From the NCBI RefSeq assembly GCF_022201045.2, contig NC_068564.1, positions 5,642,001 to 5,706,000 on the forward strand: a stretch of 64,000 nt of DNA. The letters are read 5' to 3'. The notes below the pieces were generated by a model. It was not told where the DNA came from, made no database searches, and saw only the letters and a list, made by a program, of their open reading frames with translations. The stretch comes from Citrus sinensis (taxonomy: Eukaryota > Streptophyta > Magnoliopsida > Sapindales > Rutaceae). Both the position numbers and the translations under genes were made by a program. Positions 46,961 through 60,210 of this stretch are shown piece by piece. How positions within the stretch are numbered: the first letter of the stretch is position 1; every line of letters begins with the position of its first letter.

Positions 46961-49900
46961 TTTTATATAAAAAATTAAATAAACAGATGGTGCTAAATAA
47001 TTCCACTTTATTATATTGCTTGTCAAACTCATGATGATCCTTAGATTTATTATAATTAAAAACAAAGATAGACATCAGGGATCAGGAGGCAGGAGTTTGC
47101 AAGTGGTCCCTCTTTCCTCTCACGGAAATGGTGATAAAAATTTTTAAAAAGTAAAAATCACATAAAGTTTTTATAAAACTGACAGCGATAGAAACAAGAC
47201 CATGTTTCACATTCAAAGGCCTAAGTAAAGTAAGGCAGTGTTTGTGTGGAGGGAAACATGGACACGTGGGATGGCATTTGCTTCAAAGCATTTTGCCTTA
47301 TTTTATTTCATCTTTCAATTAATTAAAGCCAAATAGTTTTTTTTTTGGGCTTTAATAAATCCCCAAAAAGGGTAAAAAGGGCTTTTAATTTTTATTTTTA
47401 ACAAAAAGCCCTCTCTTTTCTGTCTTCTTAGTTGATAAGAGTGATATCGTTTTAGATTTCTCCTTTATTACTTTTGAGATATGGGCAAATGGGTCCCAAA
47501 ATCCCGAAACCAATGGCCTCGTTCTCTCTGTTGATTCTTTTGTTTCCTTTGGGGATTAGGGTTCTTGGATTTGTTGACTTCTTTCCCAAGGATTCTTTCT
47601 ATATTCTTTTTGTATTTTTTAATTTTGATAAATTTCAACTAGTAGTGGTAAAAGTTTAGAAGACCAATTATACAATAGAAACTATTGTTGTCCTTGTGTT
47701 CAGATAATAATAGTTAATTCATAGAACTCATCTAAAGCTCCGTTTAATATGTATTTTTTAAATAAAAAATATCTAAGTAAAAATTTTATTAGTAGAATTT
47801 TTATAAGTAGAATTTCTTACAACTTTGCAAGAAATGTGATTTCAATAAACCGTCGACCACGCGTGCACATTAATACTAGAGCTCTTATTACAGTGCCGCT
47901 CTTTTAACTTAGTTCCAATATCATAGTAGGTTTTGCCGATTGAAACTTTGTACTTGATTGATATGACTTATTTAATGGTTATAATTGTTTATTTAATCTC
48001 ATGAACTCTTATTAAAATTTATGTTGTTATTTATTTTTTTTTTAGTAAAACTTTTTTAAGATTAAATAAGTTATTTTGTCTTCATTAACAAAGCTTAATT
48101 TTAAAATTTTTGGAATGAGAGATTGAAAATTTTTTTTTTCTAAATATTAAAATGTGTAAAATATTATTTACTTATTTAACAATGAAAACATCCTTGCGCT
48201 CAATTGTACGTTGTGATAGATTTTCTATATAATCATCTTGATGATAATTGCATCGAAAATGCTGAACATTTGGCTGAATGAAATATTCATGTATTTGTAT
48301 AGAAAAACGAAAAATGATTTTTTAAAACTATCTATCCCATTTCAACCTATTAATCTTAATGTTTGCGGGTCAGATTAGCCAGCAGTGTTTATTCATAAAG
48401 AATATTTAAAATGATGCTTGGGTCTGTCCAAGTACAGATTTATTTTAATTGTTCTCTTTATATAACCTCTTCTTCATTTTTGTTTCTATTAATAAAGTTC
48501 ATGCATTTGCATTAAAAAAAAAAAAATATCCCTGTCAACGTTGGTGTATTTTAATATTTCTTTTAAATACTTTCAATTGCTACTTTAAGTATTATAATTA
48601 TAAACAGCTGAGAGTAAGATCTAAAAGCACGTTTATTGACAATGTTCACTTCACAAATGGAGGTAGGATTGGTGAATCGAAATCGTGGGGTCTGCCTAAA
48701 TTTGATAATAAGGAATTGAAAATTGATTCCCAAAGGGTGTGTGAATCATCCTTGGGAAAAATTCTCATTCTACCCCATTAAAATTTTAATATTCCCAAAA
48801 TGCCCTCTTTAAATGAAAAATATAAATACTAAAAAATTAAAAAAGCATAATAATAATAGTGATAATAGTAGTAGTAATAGTAGTAATAGTAATAATAATA
48901 ACAAATAATATATCATATTAAAAACAACAACAACAATAATCATCTATTACTTTTTTTTATTGTTATTGTTATTGTTACTATCCTTCATTTTGTTGTTGTT
49001 ATTATCATTATTGTAACAATTTATTTATTTTATTATTTTAATTATTATTGTTATCAATTATTATTGTGTATACCATTATTAATATTTTCAGTTTTAGTAT
49101 TATTTTTATTCTTATTGTTGTTAATGTTATAATAGATACAAATACTATTAGCAATACTAATTGACAAAGAGTATTTTTAGTAATTTGAAACAATTCATCC
49201 CGATTCCATAATAAAATAAACATATCAATAGGAATGGAGCTCGTTCCGATTTCGATTCATACAGCTTAAGCAAATAACTTATTTTGATTCTTATTTCCCA
49301 TTCCAATCCGAGCTTATTCCCATTCCTACCCATTCTAATTTCTATTCAGTAAATGCATCATAAAAGTAGTTTCACATCATCCCTTGATTGTTTGATGAGC
49401 AAAACTGAGTTATACCCAAAAAAAAAAGATTCATGTATGTTACAGATGATGTAACTTAGCATAATTATAAATCATAGAATCCTAAACATTTTTTACTAAT
49501 AGATTCTATTTGGGTCTGATTTTTGAAAACCATTCTGTCCATCTCTACTCACCAAATACTTTACTAGGAAAAACTATATTGAAGATAGCTTCATAATGTG
49601 ATCATATAAACGGGTTAGATTAGATTTTTGTTCCAGGCTTCAGAATTTGAGTTTAGCATCGGCAAGGTATTGGGCTTAAAATGGAGTCACAGAGCGGAGT
49701 TCCCAACACACCGAAAACTCTTACGAAGCCCTGCTTGCGTATCTGTAGTTTTTCCCTTACTCAAAATTACAGGAAAGGGCGAAAGGTATAATAGAGTTCT
49801 AATTAAATTTAAATATCATGTAAAATAAATTAATCAAATTTTAATTCATAATAAAAATCAATTATTAGATAACTTATTTCTTCATTGTTTCATTTTGAAT

Positions 49901-50608
49901 TTATAAAAAAATAATTATATCATTTATTAAAATTTAAAGATAATAGGCTTCATAATTGGGTGTAAAGACATTTTAATTTAATTAAATTCAATTTATCCTT
50001 TTATGCAATTTCAACTAATAATATAACCATGTATGGGGTTTTTTTTTAAGGATTTTAATTGGGGTGTAAAAAGCCCAAGTCGGAATCACTTTCAAATCAA
50101 TGTCCAAGACCCACCCCCAGCCTCTATCCAGATCTAAGGCCCAGATAATAATCCGTCGCTTAGCCCCCATGAATGTTGAAACTTTATAATTGTGGAGAAT
50201 GCAACAGCTTGTACAAAATTCAACAAGTTTGTCACCTGAATTATCTGGTCAGCAAAAGCATCTGATTTTCAAACTGAAAGCTGCTCGCATTTACAAAGTC
50301 GTTTTGCTTTTGCACATACAAGTAGCCATTTCAGCTATTTTTCCAAATTTTCCTTCAACAAATCTCTGCAGATGTAAACTTTTCAGCAGACCAAGAGTCA
50401 AGACTCGAGATGGACATAAATCAACACATTCAAGGAGAATGCAGTTGTTATGACAATATGTTAAGCAGGCATACACATCTGATACATCCAAAGAATCCCA
50501 CAATCAATGACATCAATGACCCTGATAAAAAAAACAGCATCAAACACCGGGAAGTTGGCTACCTACTGGCTACAATGGACAAAACTTACAAGTCACTTCC
50601 AGTTAATT
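46961..50608. other. AT-rich intergenic DNA
   Basis: No gene recognised over 3.6 kb. The only notable structure is the trinucleotide-rich inverted tract at 48840-49130. The region near 50170-50608 probably contains the 3' UTR of the LRR gene. Confidence 0.4.
48840..49130. repeat. Trinucleotide-rich tract with inverted symmetry
   Basis: TAA/TAG-type repeats (48847-48903) are followed after a spacer by TTG/TTA-type repeats (48958-49120). The two halves are partly complementary and could fold back. Confidence 0.7.
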
Positions 50609-53600
50609 TCATTGCAGTTTGACGCGATCAAGACTCTCAGACACCGTTCTCATCCTCGGACGAAACTCTGGATCAAGTTCGGTGCAGTTGAGTGCAATAT
50701 GGAATGTAGCGAGAACTTGTCTCTTTGCATGAACTTCTTTCACAAGTGCCGGGTCTATAACCTCAGACAAGGGACGTCTTTCACGGAAAGCTTTCCTCAC
50801 AAGACTTTCTAAGCCCTTCCCATCATTTTCTGGTCCAGCATCAGGCAGCCTCCCAGTTAATATCTCCAAGAGTACAATCCCAAATGAGTAGACATCACAT
50901 TTTTGATTGAATTTGCTGCCATATATTCGAGCCTCGGGTGCCAAGTAAACATTAGAGATAGCTGAAATTCTTGAACCCGTTCCAGAGGTTACAATGGTTT
51001 CATTTTTCGTTACTTTAGAGGTACCGGGGAGAAGACGGTTGAGTCCAAAACCTGAGATACAAGGATGGAGTTCATCATCAAGAAGTATTTTTGTGGACTT
51101 TATATTGCCATGCACATATTTTCGAGGGCTGTACTCATGTATGTACATTAGACCCCTTGCAGTTCCTTGAGCAATTTTTAACCTCGCCTCCCATGGAAGT
51201 GGTGGCAAAGAATCTGACGGTCCCGCTGCAACAACAGTTAAAACACCATCTTAAAAACCAATTAGACATTGATTATACTGCCAAACTTAAGCTTACTACC
51301 AGAACAGCCATAAGAAATTAGGGCTCCACCTCGTGCTGTCACTTTTATAATGAAAATGATGCACCTGTCTGTCACTTTATTGGGATCCATCCAAATAAAT
51401 TATAGTCTTTGTATGTATTTATATAAGAAAACAGTGGCAGAGCACCAGGACCACAAAATAAATTCTTGTATTGAAGCTCTGTAACTAAGATGCAAACTTG
51501 TCCGTACAATGCATCTAATGACATGTGACATGTATCTTAACGGAGGGAAAAAAACAAAGAGAAAAAGGCCAAAGATCCATTAGAATTGAATAAATACTGT
51601 ATCAATGAGGACAAACACTCTTTATTATGTCCAGTTCTCTGATTACAAAAAAAAAAAATCAAAGAAGTATAAGATTTCGAAATGGCCAAATTAAGAAGTG
51701 TATCTTTATGCAGTGAAAAAACAAGAAGCATATTCCAAACCCATCAATGTCATGTCCTATTTTCATTACAAATATTTGGATCCAAACATAAGATATTAAA
51801 GACATGGGCACCTCAACTTCAAAATTTTAAACTCAATCCTCCAATTTCAAGATGTTAAACAAAAGATTCATATCTCAGCAACACTCGATATTACATCATG
51901 GGAACGTGTTAAAATTGTCAAATCTCAAGAGTTTCTTAACTCTTAAACATGATTTTAAACTTGACTTCCACCAATAACAAATGTACTAGCACATCTTTTC
52001 AAATGTGCAATGGCATTCTAAAATTTACCAAGCTGCCTAGTTCCTTACCGTAAAATTAATTTACATCTAATGTAACCTAGAAGCTGCCTGCATCTAAATC
52101 TACTAACAGGGTTATTCTCCCTGCCACTGACTCTGATGACAGCAAATCAGAATTCAAGTTATAGTGAGCCCCTACACCAATCATATTACGGTTTTGAAAG
52201 GACAGATTGACACCCGTGATCATCAATCTGGGACCCAGCTATATCATTAAAGATGATTACAAGCCATACACTTAACATTAATAATCATCCCTACGAGTAA
52301 TTTATTATTTTCCTAGTCCAATTCAACGGCTAATAATAACAGCAATTATCAACATCATGGAAAGAGGAATGTTACCATGCAACGCAGCGTACAAGCTCCC
52401 GTTGCGGATGAAATCAGAAATCAGCAACTTCTCGTCATTGGCATAGTAAAAAGCTTTCAACCGCACGATATTAGGGTGCTGGACCCTGGCGATGGCCTCC
52501 ACCTCGCTCTCAAAGTCCTTGAACCGCCACGTGGCATCACCTTCAGTCAACCTCCTCACAGCCACCACGGTGGGCGCGCCCATACCCGATCCTCTTCCCA
52601 CAACCACTTTATACATTATCCCATTCTTGCTCTTCCCCACCACGTAAGCCGATGCCCTCAACAAATCCTCTAATTCCAAACTAAACCCTTCATCGATGAT
52701 GAAGAATTTACCCTTTTGCCCCTCCTCCTCATCAGTAACGAGCACAGCATCATTTGTCTTTTCCTCCTTTCCCATTTTGCCCTCCCGAGCTCTTCGTTTT
52801 CTCCGAAACAGCCATACCGAGACCGAAACGACGCCAACCACCACAGAAACGCCCGAAATTACAGAAACTACCACTGATCCATTTCTTCCCCCGTCCTTTA
52901 CATCACCACTGTACCCAAAGTTAGTATTTTTAGGGTTTTGTGGGCCGTCTTCCACTTCTGGGTTTGCATGAACTTTGGGGTTTTCAGGTTCGGGGCATGG
53001 ACTCTGCAAAGGAAACCCACAAAGCCCGGGGTTTCCTGAAAATGCAGTGGGTCCCTGGTTCAACAATGACCCCACTTGAGGTATCTCTCCACTGAGGTTA
53101 TTATTCCTTAGATCCAAGCTCACCATCACCGGAAAATGACCATACATTTCCGGAATCTGGCCCGAGAACTGATTAAACGACAAGTTCAGAGTGCCAGTGA
53201 GGGCTCTGAGGTCGAGGAGAAACTCGGGCAAGGACCCGTTGAGGAGATTTGAAGACAAATCCAAGTGGGTCAAATTCTTGAGCGTTTTGATTCGGTCAGG
53301 TATTGGGCCGCAGAATGAGTTGTGTGCGAGGTCGAGGTAAACGAGGTTAGTGGCGTTGAAGAGATTGGCGGGTATTGGTTTCGAGAAGTTGTTGCTGGCG
53401 AGGCTGAGTCGAGTGAGTGAGTTCAGCAAGCCGAGTTCCGAAGGCATGTAGCCAGTGAGGTTCCTGTTTGGGAGGTACAGAGAGGTGACTCTGTTTCTAA
53501 TGCAGTGAATGCCGGACCAGTGACACGGGGTCGAGTCTGACTCGGACCATGAGTCGAGAGCTCGAGTCGGGTCCTGTGCAATGGCTGCTTTGAGCGCAAG

Positions 53601-53687
53601 AAGCGCAAGGCCATCTTGGTTCAGAGAGAAACAAAGAGGAGCCGGGAATAATAACAGGAGTGCGAAGAAAAGGAGTGGAAGAAGCAT
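50609..53687 (-). CDS. LRR receptor-like pseudokinase (At2g42290/At3g57830 type)
   Basis: Exons 52376-53687 and 50609-51225, with a phase-1 GT-AG intron of 1,150 bases, give 642 residues. In order: signal peptide (1-21), LRRNT cap (DGLALLALKAAI...WSGIHC, 25-62), about five LRRs to 205, a Pro-rich juxtamembrane region, a membrane segment (271-294) with RRKRR stop-transfer, then a kinase-like domain. Catalytic signatures are altered: the glycine loop reads GKSKNG (351-356), the VAIK Lys is Arg (VVAVRRL, R378), HRD-x-K reads HGNIKSTK, and DFG reads GFG. This argues for a plasma-membrane scaffold or signalling pseudokinase. Group III assignment and the Arabidopsis counterparts are from memory. 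Ligand unknown. Confidence 0.92.
51226..52375 (-). other. Intron of the LRR gene
   Basis: 1,150-base intron within the kinase-like domain. No recognised inserted element. Confidence 0.85.
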
Positions 53688-55275
53688 TTTGGAACAATTT
53701 GATAATAAGGGCTTGCACTTTAATGGACTCTTAGTTCATTCTGATGATCACTGAATAATTTTGCAAGTGCAACGAGGAGTTGCAAAGAGAATGAAGAAGA
53801 GTTCGAAGAAGAAGAAGAAGGAGAAGGATATTTGAAATTGAATTGAATGAGTTGTTTGGTTTAGTTTAGTGTTACCGAGGTAGCTGCAGACACCAACGTG
53901 GCTAAGCAAACGTTTGAATTTTCTTGACTAGTGTACGCACTATATCCTTTTTTTTTTTTAAATAAATTTTAATTTTATAAAATAAATAAATAATTTAAAT
54001 ATTAAATCTTAAGTTAATAATCATTCACATTTTGTTCTTGCATGCATGCCTTGGTCGTGGCAAGATGTGTAATATTTTCTGAAAATTTATTTAATTTATT
54101 AAATTGGGGACGACATTTTGGTGAAAAGGGTAAAAGGGAAAGAAAAGATAAAGACATTTGTTCATGTCAGAAAGACAGACAGAACACGTTTCTTCACTTT
54201 TTCAGTTTCCACTAACAAAAAGGTCATTTTAGTAAATTCAGTTCGAGTTTGTTTTAAAATCAAACGAAATAAAACGACAATCGGAAAAAGCAGAAAGTCG
54301 TATGCACCAATGTCGTCTTCCGAGCAGCCAAATGGATGGGTTTTATATTATTTAATTACAAATGACGAAATTAACTCAATATTAAGCACATGAATTTTTA
54401 AGCATATGATAGTACTAAATTTTTAACTCATATATTTCTAATCTGAAGGCCGTGAGTTGTTAATTTTTTAAGTTATTGTATCGAATCCGAATCTAATTAA
54501 ATAATAACGTGGACAGTGAGTTTAAATTTTGCCATGGGTAAGGGCACTTTTGTCAAAACCTGTGTAATCAACATTCAGTAAGAAATGACAGATTAACTGA
54601 TGGGCCTCGAGGTTGTTATCTCTTTACCCGAAAAAGATTTAAAAAGAGAAGGTCCCAGCAGACTGTGATTTCAAACACCAACCACAAGAAATTCAAATTT
54701 GAGCAGGTGAATGAATATCCAAATAATAATAATACTACATGAGCAGGTAGTGGTTAAAATCTAATTATTTAGAGTCGGTAAAATCTCATGTTAAAAATAA
54801 GTTTCGAGAGAACTTACTGGAATGATTTTTAAATAATTTTATTTAACTGATTATTCGAGTTCGAATCTTAAAATAGGAGGTAAAAGTTTATATTATCATT
54901 TATGAGATAAATGCACTTCTAGGAAACTCCTAACAAACTCTATTCTAAGAAATAGAAACTACTAACAAAGTTAAGCAGGCGGGTATTTTTGCCACCCCAA
55001 CTTGCCCTCATTCCAACACTCACGTTTCACCTTCAAAGAAGCTTCACGATTTCTCACATTTTGCCAAAACATAGTACGAGAAAGAGATGATGATGATCAT
55101 TGTGGACTTTATTCCAGAATAAAATATCATTTTTGTTAAACCATGAAAATCATCCTTGCTACCTTATTGAACTCCTTTCCGTATAACATTATGCAATACA
55201 GCTACATGATACGAACTTGTGTCGACTAAACTAACACAGGAATTAATCTTGTTTCCTTTCTATCAAATATCAGCA
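53688..55275. other. Upstream of LRR gene, downstream of OTU4-type gene
   Basis: 53688-53880 likely holds the 5' UTR of the LRR gene (GAAGAA repeats near 53805-53825). The remainder is AT-rich spacer; 55080-55275 is probably the 3' UTR of the OTU gene. No other feature found. Confidence 0.4.
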
Positions 55276-57251
55276 CTAAAGTTTTGATATACCACCTTCA
55301 TGCCCAAGATTTTGCAAAGCATCATAGTGGCCAAATCCATGATAGAGAACCCTGATAGGTTTTTCCTTGCCATATTCTTGGCCATACTCGGCAATTGATA
55401 TCAGGCCGCCTGCATCCTTATCATGCATATACACTGTGATTGGCATCCTGCGATTATCAGAATCACTGGATTCTGTCAGTTCAATGATGCAGACGACAAA
55501 TTTTAACACAAAAAAAGTAATGGATAACTATATTTACACTGCCCCCGCCACCAGCAATGAGCCATTATGAACCCCGTGAAACAACAGTATCACATTCAGA
55601 AAACCAATAGCTCAGTTGGCTAGGGAGTGCAATGGGGTAGGATAGATTTAAGGTCAAATTCCTACAAAGCAAAAGAAAGAGAGAAACACTTACCGGAGAA
55701 CATGAGAAGCCATGAGCAATTCAGGCTCACCTCCCCAAACATGTGGCTTCCTAATCTGTGAAACATATAAGTCAAAATCACCTTCAATGAACCTGTTGAT
55801 ATTGAAGACCACCACAACCAAGTCCATCAGTGAGAACTCTAAAATAGGTTAAATGGCATCAGCATGTTCTTTGATATAACAAATGTCATATTAGACGTCT
55901 GGGAAGACAGTACATGGTAAGGATCACATCATGTGTAACTTAATTCTTCTCTCCTACAGACATGTTACTGCCTTCTAGGAAAAAATCTGCCAGAGATATT
56001 GTCATGCACAAGATTCCTTAAAAGTTTGTTTAATGGTTCCTCATAACAGGGTGGCATTCATGATTTTCTATCAGAATTTATTTCTTTTTACTTCATCCAA
56101 AAATTACTCATCTATTTTATACAATTCTTCAGCTAAAATCAAAACGAGGTAACCATATAAAAAAGGTAACAATTTGACAGTGGTACAACCCATAAATGTA
56201 CCATTCTGTCTCTTCCCTTCTCTTTATAAACTCATCCGCAACCTGAAAAGTAAAATGAATGGGAAAAATGAGATTGCATTCAAGAATAACAGATACCCCT
56301 TAGGATAAAACTACAGGGGCCTTCTAGAAGGAAAAAATACAAAAATAAAAGAGCGAGAGAAGAGAATACAAGGAACATACTTTAGCCCGTAAGTCATCAG
56401 CAAGTTCTCTCTGGATACTCACACTTGGAGCAGGTTTCCCAGCTCTTAAACAAGCCCCATGAGCAACAGCACGGAACAAACATCTGCCATCTCCAGGTAT
56501 GCCTGCATATTATCTAGTTATCTACACTGGAATGCAAGTATTCAAAATTATTTCACATGTAAAGATTTCAGAACTATCAACATGAGTAATATACAATTAC
56601 TTGTAACAAAAATGTATAACTGTACGAAATTCAGGGGTGATGTGGCGCTCAATGCTTACCAATAACAGAATAGTCAGTATATACTTTCTTCCCATGTAAA
56701 TATTTTACATTTGACAAATCATAATCCTCTTCTCCATCCTCTTTCTCATCGGCAGCTTCAGCATGCGCTTTAGAACTCGAATAACAAACTAATAATCCAC
56801 AAATTAAGCCAGCAGATGCACATCCTTTTGGCCAATCTATAGGTCCAGCATTAAGCTTCAGTTTGGGAAGCACCCCTTGACTGGGCACCAAGAGCCTCAT
56901 CTTCATACTACGGCAAGCCAATGAAATTTCAATATGTCTCTTTTGAGATCCTCTTGAACCAATGAAACTCCGAATTGTTAATGGCCGCAAATTGCACCTT
57001 GGTTTGGTGAGACCAGGACTAAAACAAGTTGCCTGGAATGGTTGCAAGACATTAAGAGATGAAGAAGAGATTGTTCGTGAGATGCCAGCATAGTTCTTCT
57101 TAGACTGCCCGCTGCACAAATAGAAACAACATGAACTGGAAGGTCCTCGATATGTCACACCACATATATTGCCACCCATTTGTCCTTGAAATCGTCCACC
57201 CAGGTTGACAACATTCTTTGCACAGGCACAGATTGAGGTAGAAACAATCAT
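55276..57251 (-). CDS. OTU4: OTU4-type deubiquitinating cysteine protease
   Basis: Five coding exons (56660-57251, 56381-56502, 56202-56242, 55694-55792, 55276-55447), all GT-AG with matching phases, give 341 residues. The OTU domain occupies the C-terminal half: GIPGDGRCLFRAVAHGACLR with the catalytic Asp-Gly-x-Cys (Cys near 205), then ADEFIKRREETEWFIEGDFD, VWGGEPELLMASHVL, and RVLYHGFGHYDAL with the catalytic His near 325. OTU enzymes cleave ubiquitin chains. The 200-residue N-terminal extension is Ser/Arg-rich, poor in acidic residues at its start, with a hydrophobic stretch (CASAGLICGLLVCY), so organelle or membrane targeting is possible. A 5' UTR intron is likely. The start is the first ATG in frame after its acceptor. 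Confidence 0.94.
55600..55665 (+). other. tRNA-derived SINE fragment in the OTU4 intron
   Basis: Inside the last OTU4 intron, opposite to the gene, an A box (TAGCTCAGTTGG, 55608-55619) and a B box (GGTCAAATTCC, 55652-55662) lie 44 bases apart start to start, the layout of an RNA polymerase III promoter. No cloverleaf or acceptor stem could be completed, so a SINE head or tRNA relic is likelier than a functional tRNA. Confidence 0.5.
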
Positions 57252-57262
57252 GTTGGCATAGC

Positions 57263-58413
57263 CTGTGGGAATAGTGTGTCAACAACAATTTAGATGAATA
57301 ACCAAGTAAGTGTCCATCAAAACTATGTCTCTAATAAATGAATGTCAGTTGGCTCAAATCATCTACCGTTGCAGCTATTTCATTTCCACCAATATCAACT
57401 AATTCATAATGTCTAAAACCACAAACATACTTTTTACCTGCCTGCATGCCTAAAGAAATTATTTTGCCATCATATCTCTGTCACATAGGGCTTAAGTTAC
57501 AAAACCCATTTTGCATTTCACACTCCTAGGCTTTAGACTTTGGCACAATTTCGTGTTGAACTGGGAAAGCTCAACAAGATTTGAAGTAAATTATGGTCCA
57601 ACTATAGACTCAATGCTCTACCCTCCAAGCAACTTTACGTTGAATGTTAACCAACACAATGGTATCAATTCTAAGGTGACTTAACATGATGTTGAATCAA
57701 CATTCACCCTAAAGGAATTACATAAAGGACATCCTTCCATAGAACAATGATTGAGTAGAAACCAAAAAAGAAACAAATAAACAAGACTAAATAGATCAAA
57801 TTCAAGCATATTTGATTTCAATTAAATATTAAGCGTAGTTATCTCAAACAAATTCCCAAAAGTTGAATAAATTAGAGCCTGTTTGGTCCATTTGCCAAGT
57901 ATGCTCGTAAACAGAAGTTTGATGGACTCCTATCATCATCTAACAGCCGATAATTCTCTAACAACCCAATGCCAAACTCAATCCCTTCTTTGGAGCTAGA
58001 CTGACTAGATATTTGAATTTTTCCAGCTTACAGAATCCATCAAGATTAAGCCATTACTAAAACAATCAATCAAGATACAAGTCTATCCACAAGCCAAAAA
58101 CAAAATAAATCATTGACTGTCAAATTCTCATTACCAGGAACAGAAGAATTAATAATATAATCCACAGTAAGGGAATAACTAACCATCAATATCTCCAGCA
58201 ACCACAGCTAAAAGAAGCAGATAAAAAACCGAGAAGATAAAGAGAAATCTATTGAACATTTATTGATAAAACAAAACAACATACAATAAATGACAAAAGT
58301 GGTGAGTTAAAAACAAATAATAAAAAAAAATAACAATAACCCAGATAGCCTAATGCATTTTTCTGATTGTTTCTAGAAGACGAAAGAAAACTGGTGAAGT
58401 AAAGAATCATTAC
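57263..58413 (-). other. Probable 5' UTR intron of the OTU4-type gene
   Basis: The minus strand has TTTAGCAG/GTAATG at 58414/58413 and TTCCCACAG/GCTATG at 57263/57262, 11 bases before the start codon. No coding frame is found within. Inferred from splice consensus. Confidence 0.5.
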
Positions 58414-59897
58414 CTGCTAAAGCTTTGAATCCTTAACGATTCAACCCACCAGAGATAAAATGACTTTAATAATAACAAGCAATGTATAATTTCTCAAGGC
58501 TCCCTTTTTCTGATTGTGAGTTGAGTTTTATTTAAGTTGCTCATTTTGTTTTGCTTCTTCGATTCATTTGTGTGTTTCCGTGCTTATGTTTTTTATTCTT
58601 CGAGCCGAGGAGAAAACGGCGTCGTTTAAAAATTATTATCATTTTTTAATACATAAAATTCCCGAAGTAAATCAAGTAATACATCCAAATGGTATGTTTT
58701 ATGCAAATCATATTTGAAGTAATCTTCAATTCAAACCATAAGACAGTTTGGCGTGCCGAAATTAACTGGACTTGGATTGAATTGAATTGAATTAATTTGG
58801 ATAGTATATGATTGCACTAAATTATATTTAGTATTGTTATACGACTAGTGTAGTGTATGATTGAATTCAAATAATTAAATTAACTTAGAATAAAATTAAA
58901 TGTACTAATATTAATCTATTAATTATTAGATATTTAAAATAATTTTATTTATATACATAAACCACAGATTGCAAATTCAAAATTTTAAAGATATAATACT
59001 AAACAATGAAAATAACTACACAAAGTAAGTCTTAATGCTTAAAGTCAAATATAGTTCAACAAAAATTTATATATGTATCTAAAATAAGGATGTAAATCTT
59101 ATAAAAAGGGGGTAAAGTTAAAGGCTTGAGTAAGTTTTAATATGCCATGCTAAAGCCACCGTCCAGCTCCAATGATAATAAGCAATCTTTAAATAGATTT
59201 AACAATATTAAAAATTTATTAATCTAAAGATTGATTTTAATATTTTATGATAAATGAAAATAAATATCAAAAATACATACATTTTGAAATTGTTATAATA
59301 TTTCTAATTTGTCAAATACATTTTACTAATATTAAAATCTATTAACCCAAACATTTATTTCAATGTTTTTTAAATACAAATTAAAATAAATAAAATAATT
59401 TACATTTTGCAATTTATTATAAATATTACAAAGTTAAATTAGTATTATTAGTCGGTTAAATAGATTTATTGTTGTTGTTGCCGCAACATTTTACACTGTC
59501 GTTTGGTTAAAAATGTTTTTGAAATATTTATGATATGAATGTCAAAAAACAGTCACATCCATATGCATTTTTCACTCACACACAATGTATTATGTGTATT
59601 TTATTAAGATCATAACGATTTTATTTTTTAAAAAAAAAACACCAAATGTATGAAAGAAGTTTAATAAAAACAATTTTTTTAAAACAATTCTATTGGTGGG
59701 AAAATCTAATTGAGTAAAACTAATACAAAATTTAATTGTTTTGAATGCTCAACACAATCCATTTCTCAATTAAGAATAAATTTTTAGATATTAGAGGAAA
59801 CTAAATATAAATTAAATTTCTATACCAATTTATTAGCATTATAGTGCACTTTGTTATTGCCCTAACATTTTAGTTTCCTAACATTTTAATTATTATC

Positions 59898-60210
59898 AGC
59901 CAAAAATTCGTTAATCATTCCATCTCGCTCACCGACGTCATTCCCAAAGTCAGGAATATTACCTTCAAAGAGAGGCAATGGCGGAGGAATACCTTCAGAC
60001 ACTTGAGGCGAGATGGACACTCAAATGAGCCAAAAATTCATTAATCATGCCATCTTGCTCAATCAGTCCATCTAGCTCACCGACGTCATTCCCAAAGCCA
60101 AGAACATTACCTTCAGGGAGAGGCAATGGCGGAGGAACAGCTACGGCGGAAATTGTTTTATTCAAATTATTGCATTTTATTTTGCTGCTCCTATTTGTAC
60201 GTGTGCGCAT
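59898..60210 (-). pseudogene. Duplicated coding-like fragment
   Basis: Two neighbouring copies on the minus strand encode nearly the same peptide: PPPLPLPEGNVLGFGNDVGE followed by MINEFLA at about 60029-60210, and PPPLPLFEGNIPDFGNDVGE followed by MINEFLADNN and a stop at about 59890-59990. The intervening sequence shifts frame. Synonymous-looking and conservative differences suggest former coding. I do not recognise the parent gene. Confidence 0.45.

Noticed and set aside
47474..47659. Hydrophobic plus-strand frame of 61 codons
   Set aside because: The hydrophobic run comes from T-rich DNA, and no gene context supports it.
54118..54393. 91-codon plus-strand frame in the LRR-OTU4 spacer
   Set aside because: Lys-rich translation of A-rich sequence, no known motif, not supported by splice sites.
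55600..55665. Functional tRNA gene
   Set aside because: A and B boxes are present but no complete cloverleaf or acceptor stem could be drawn.
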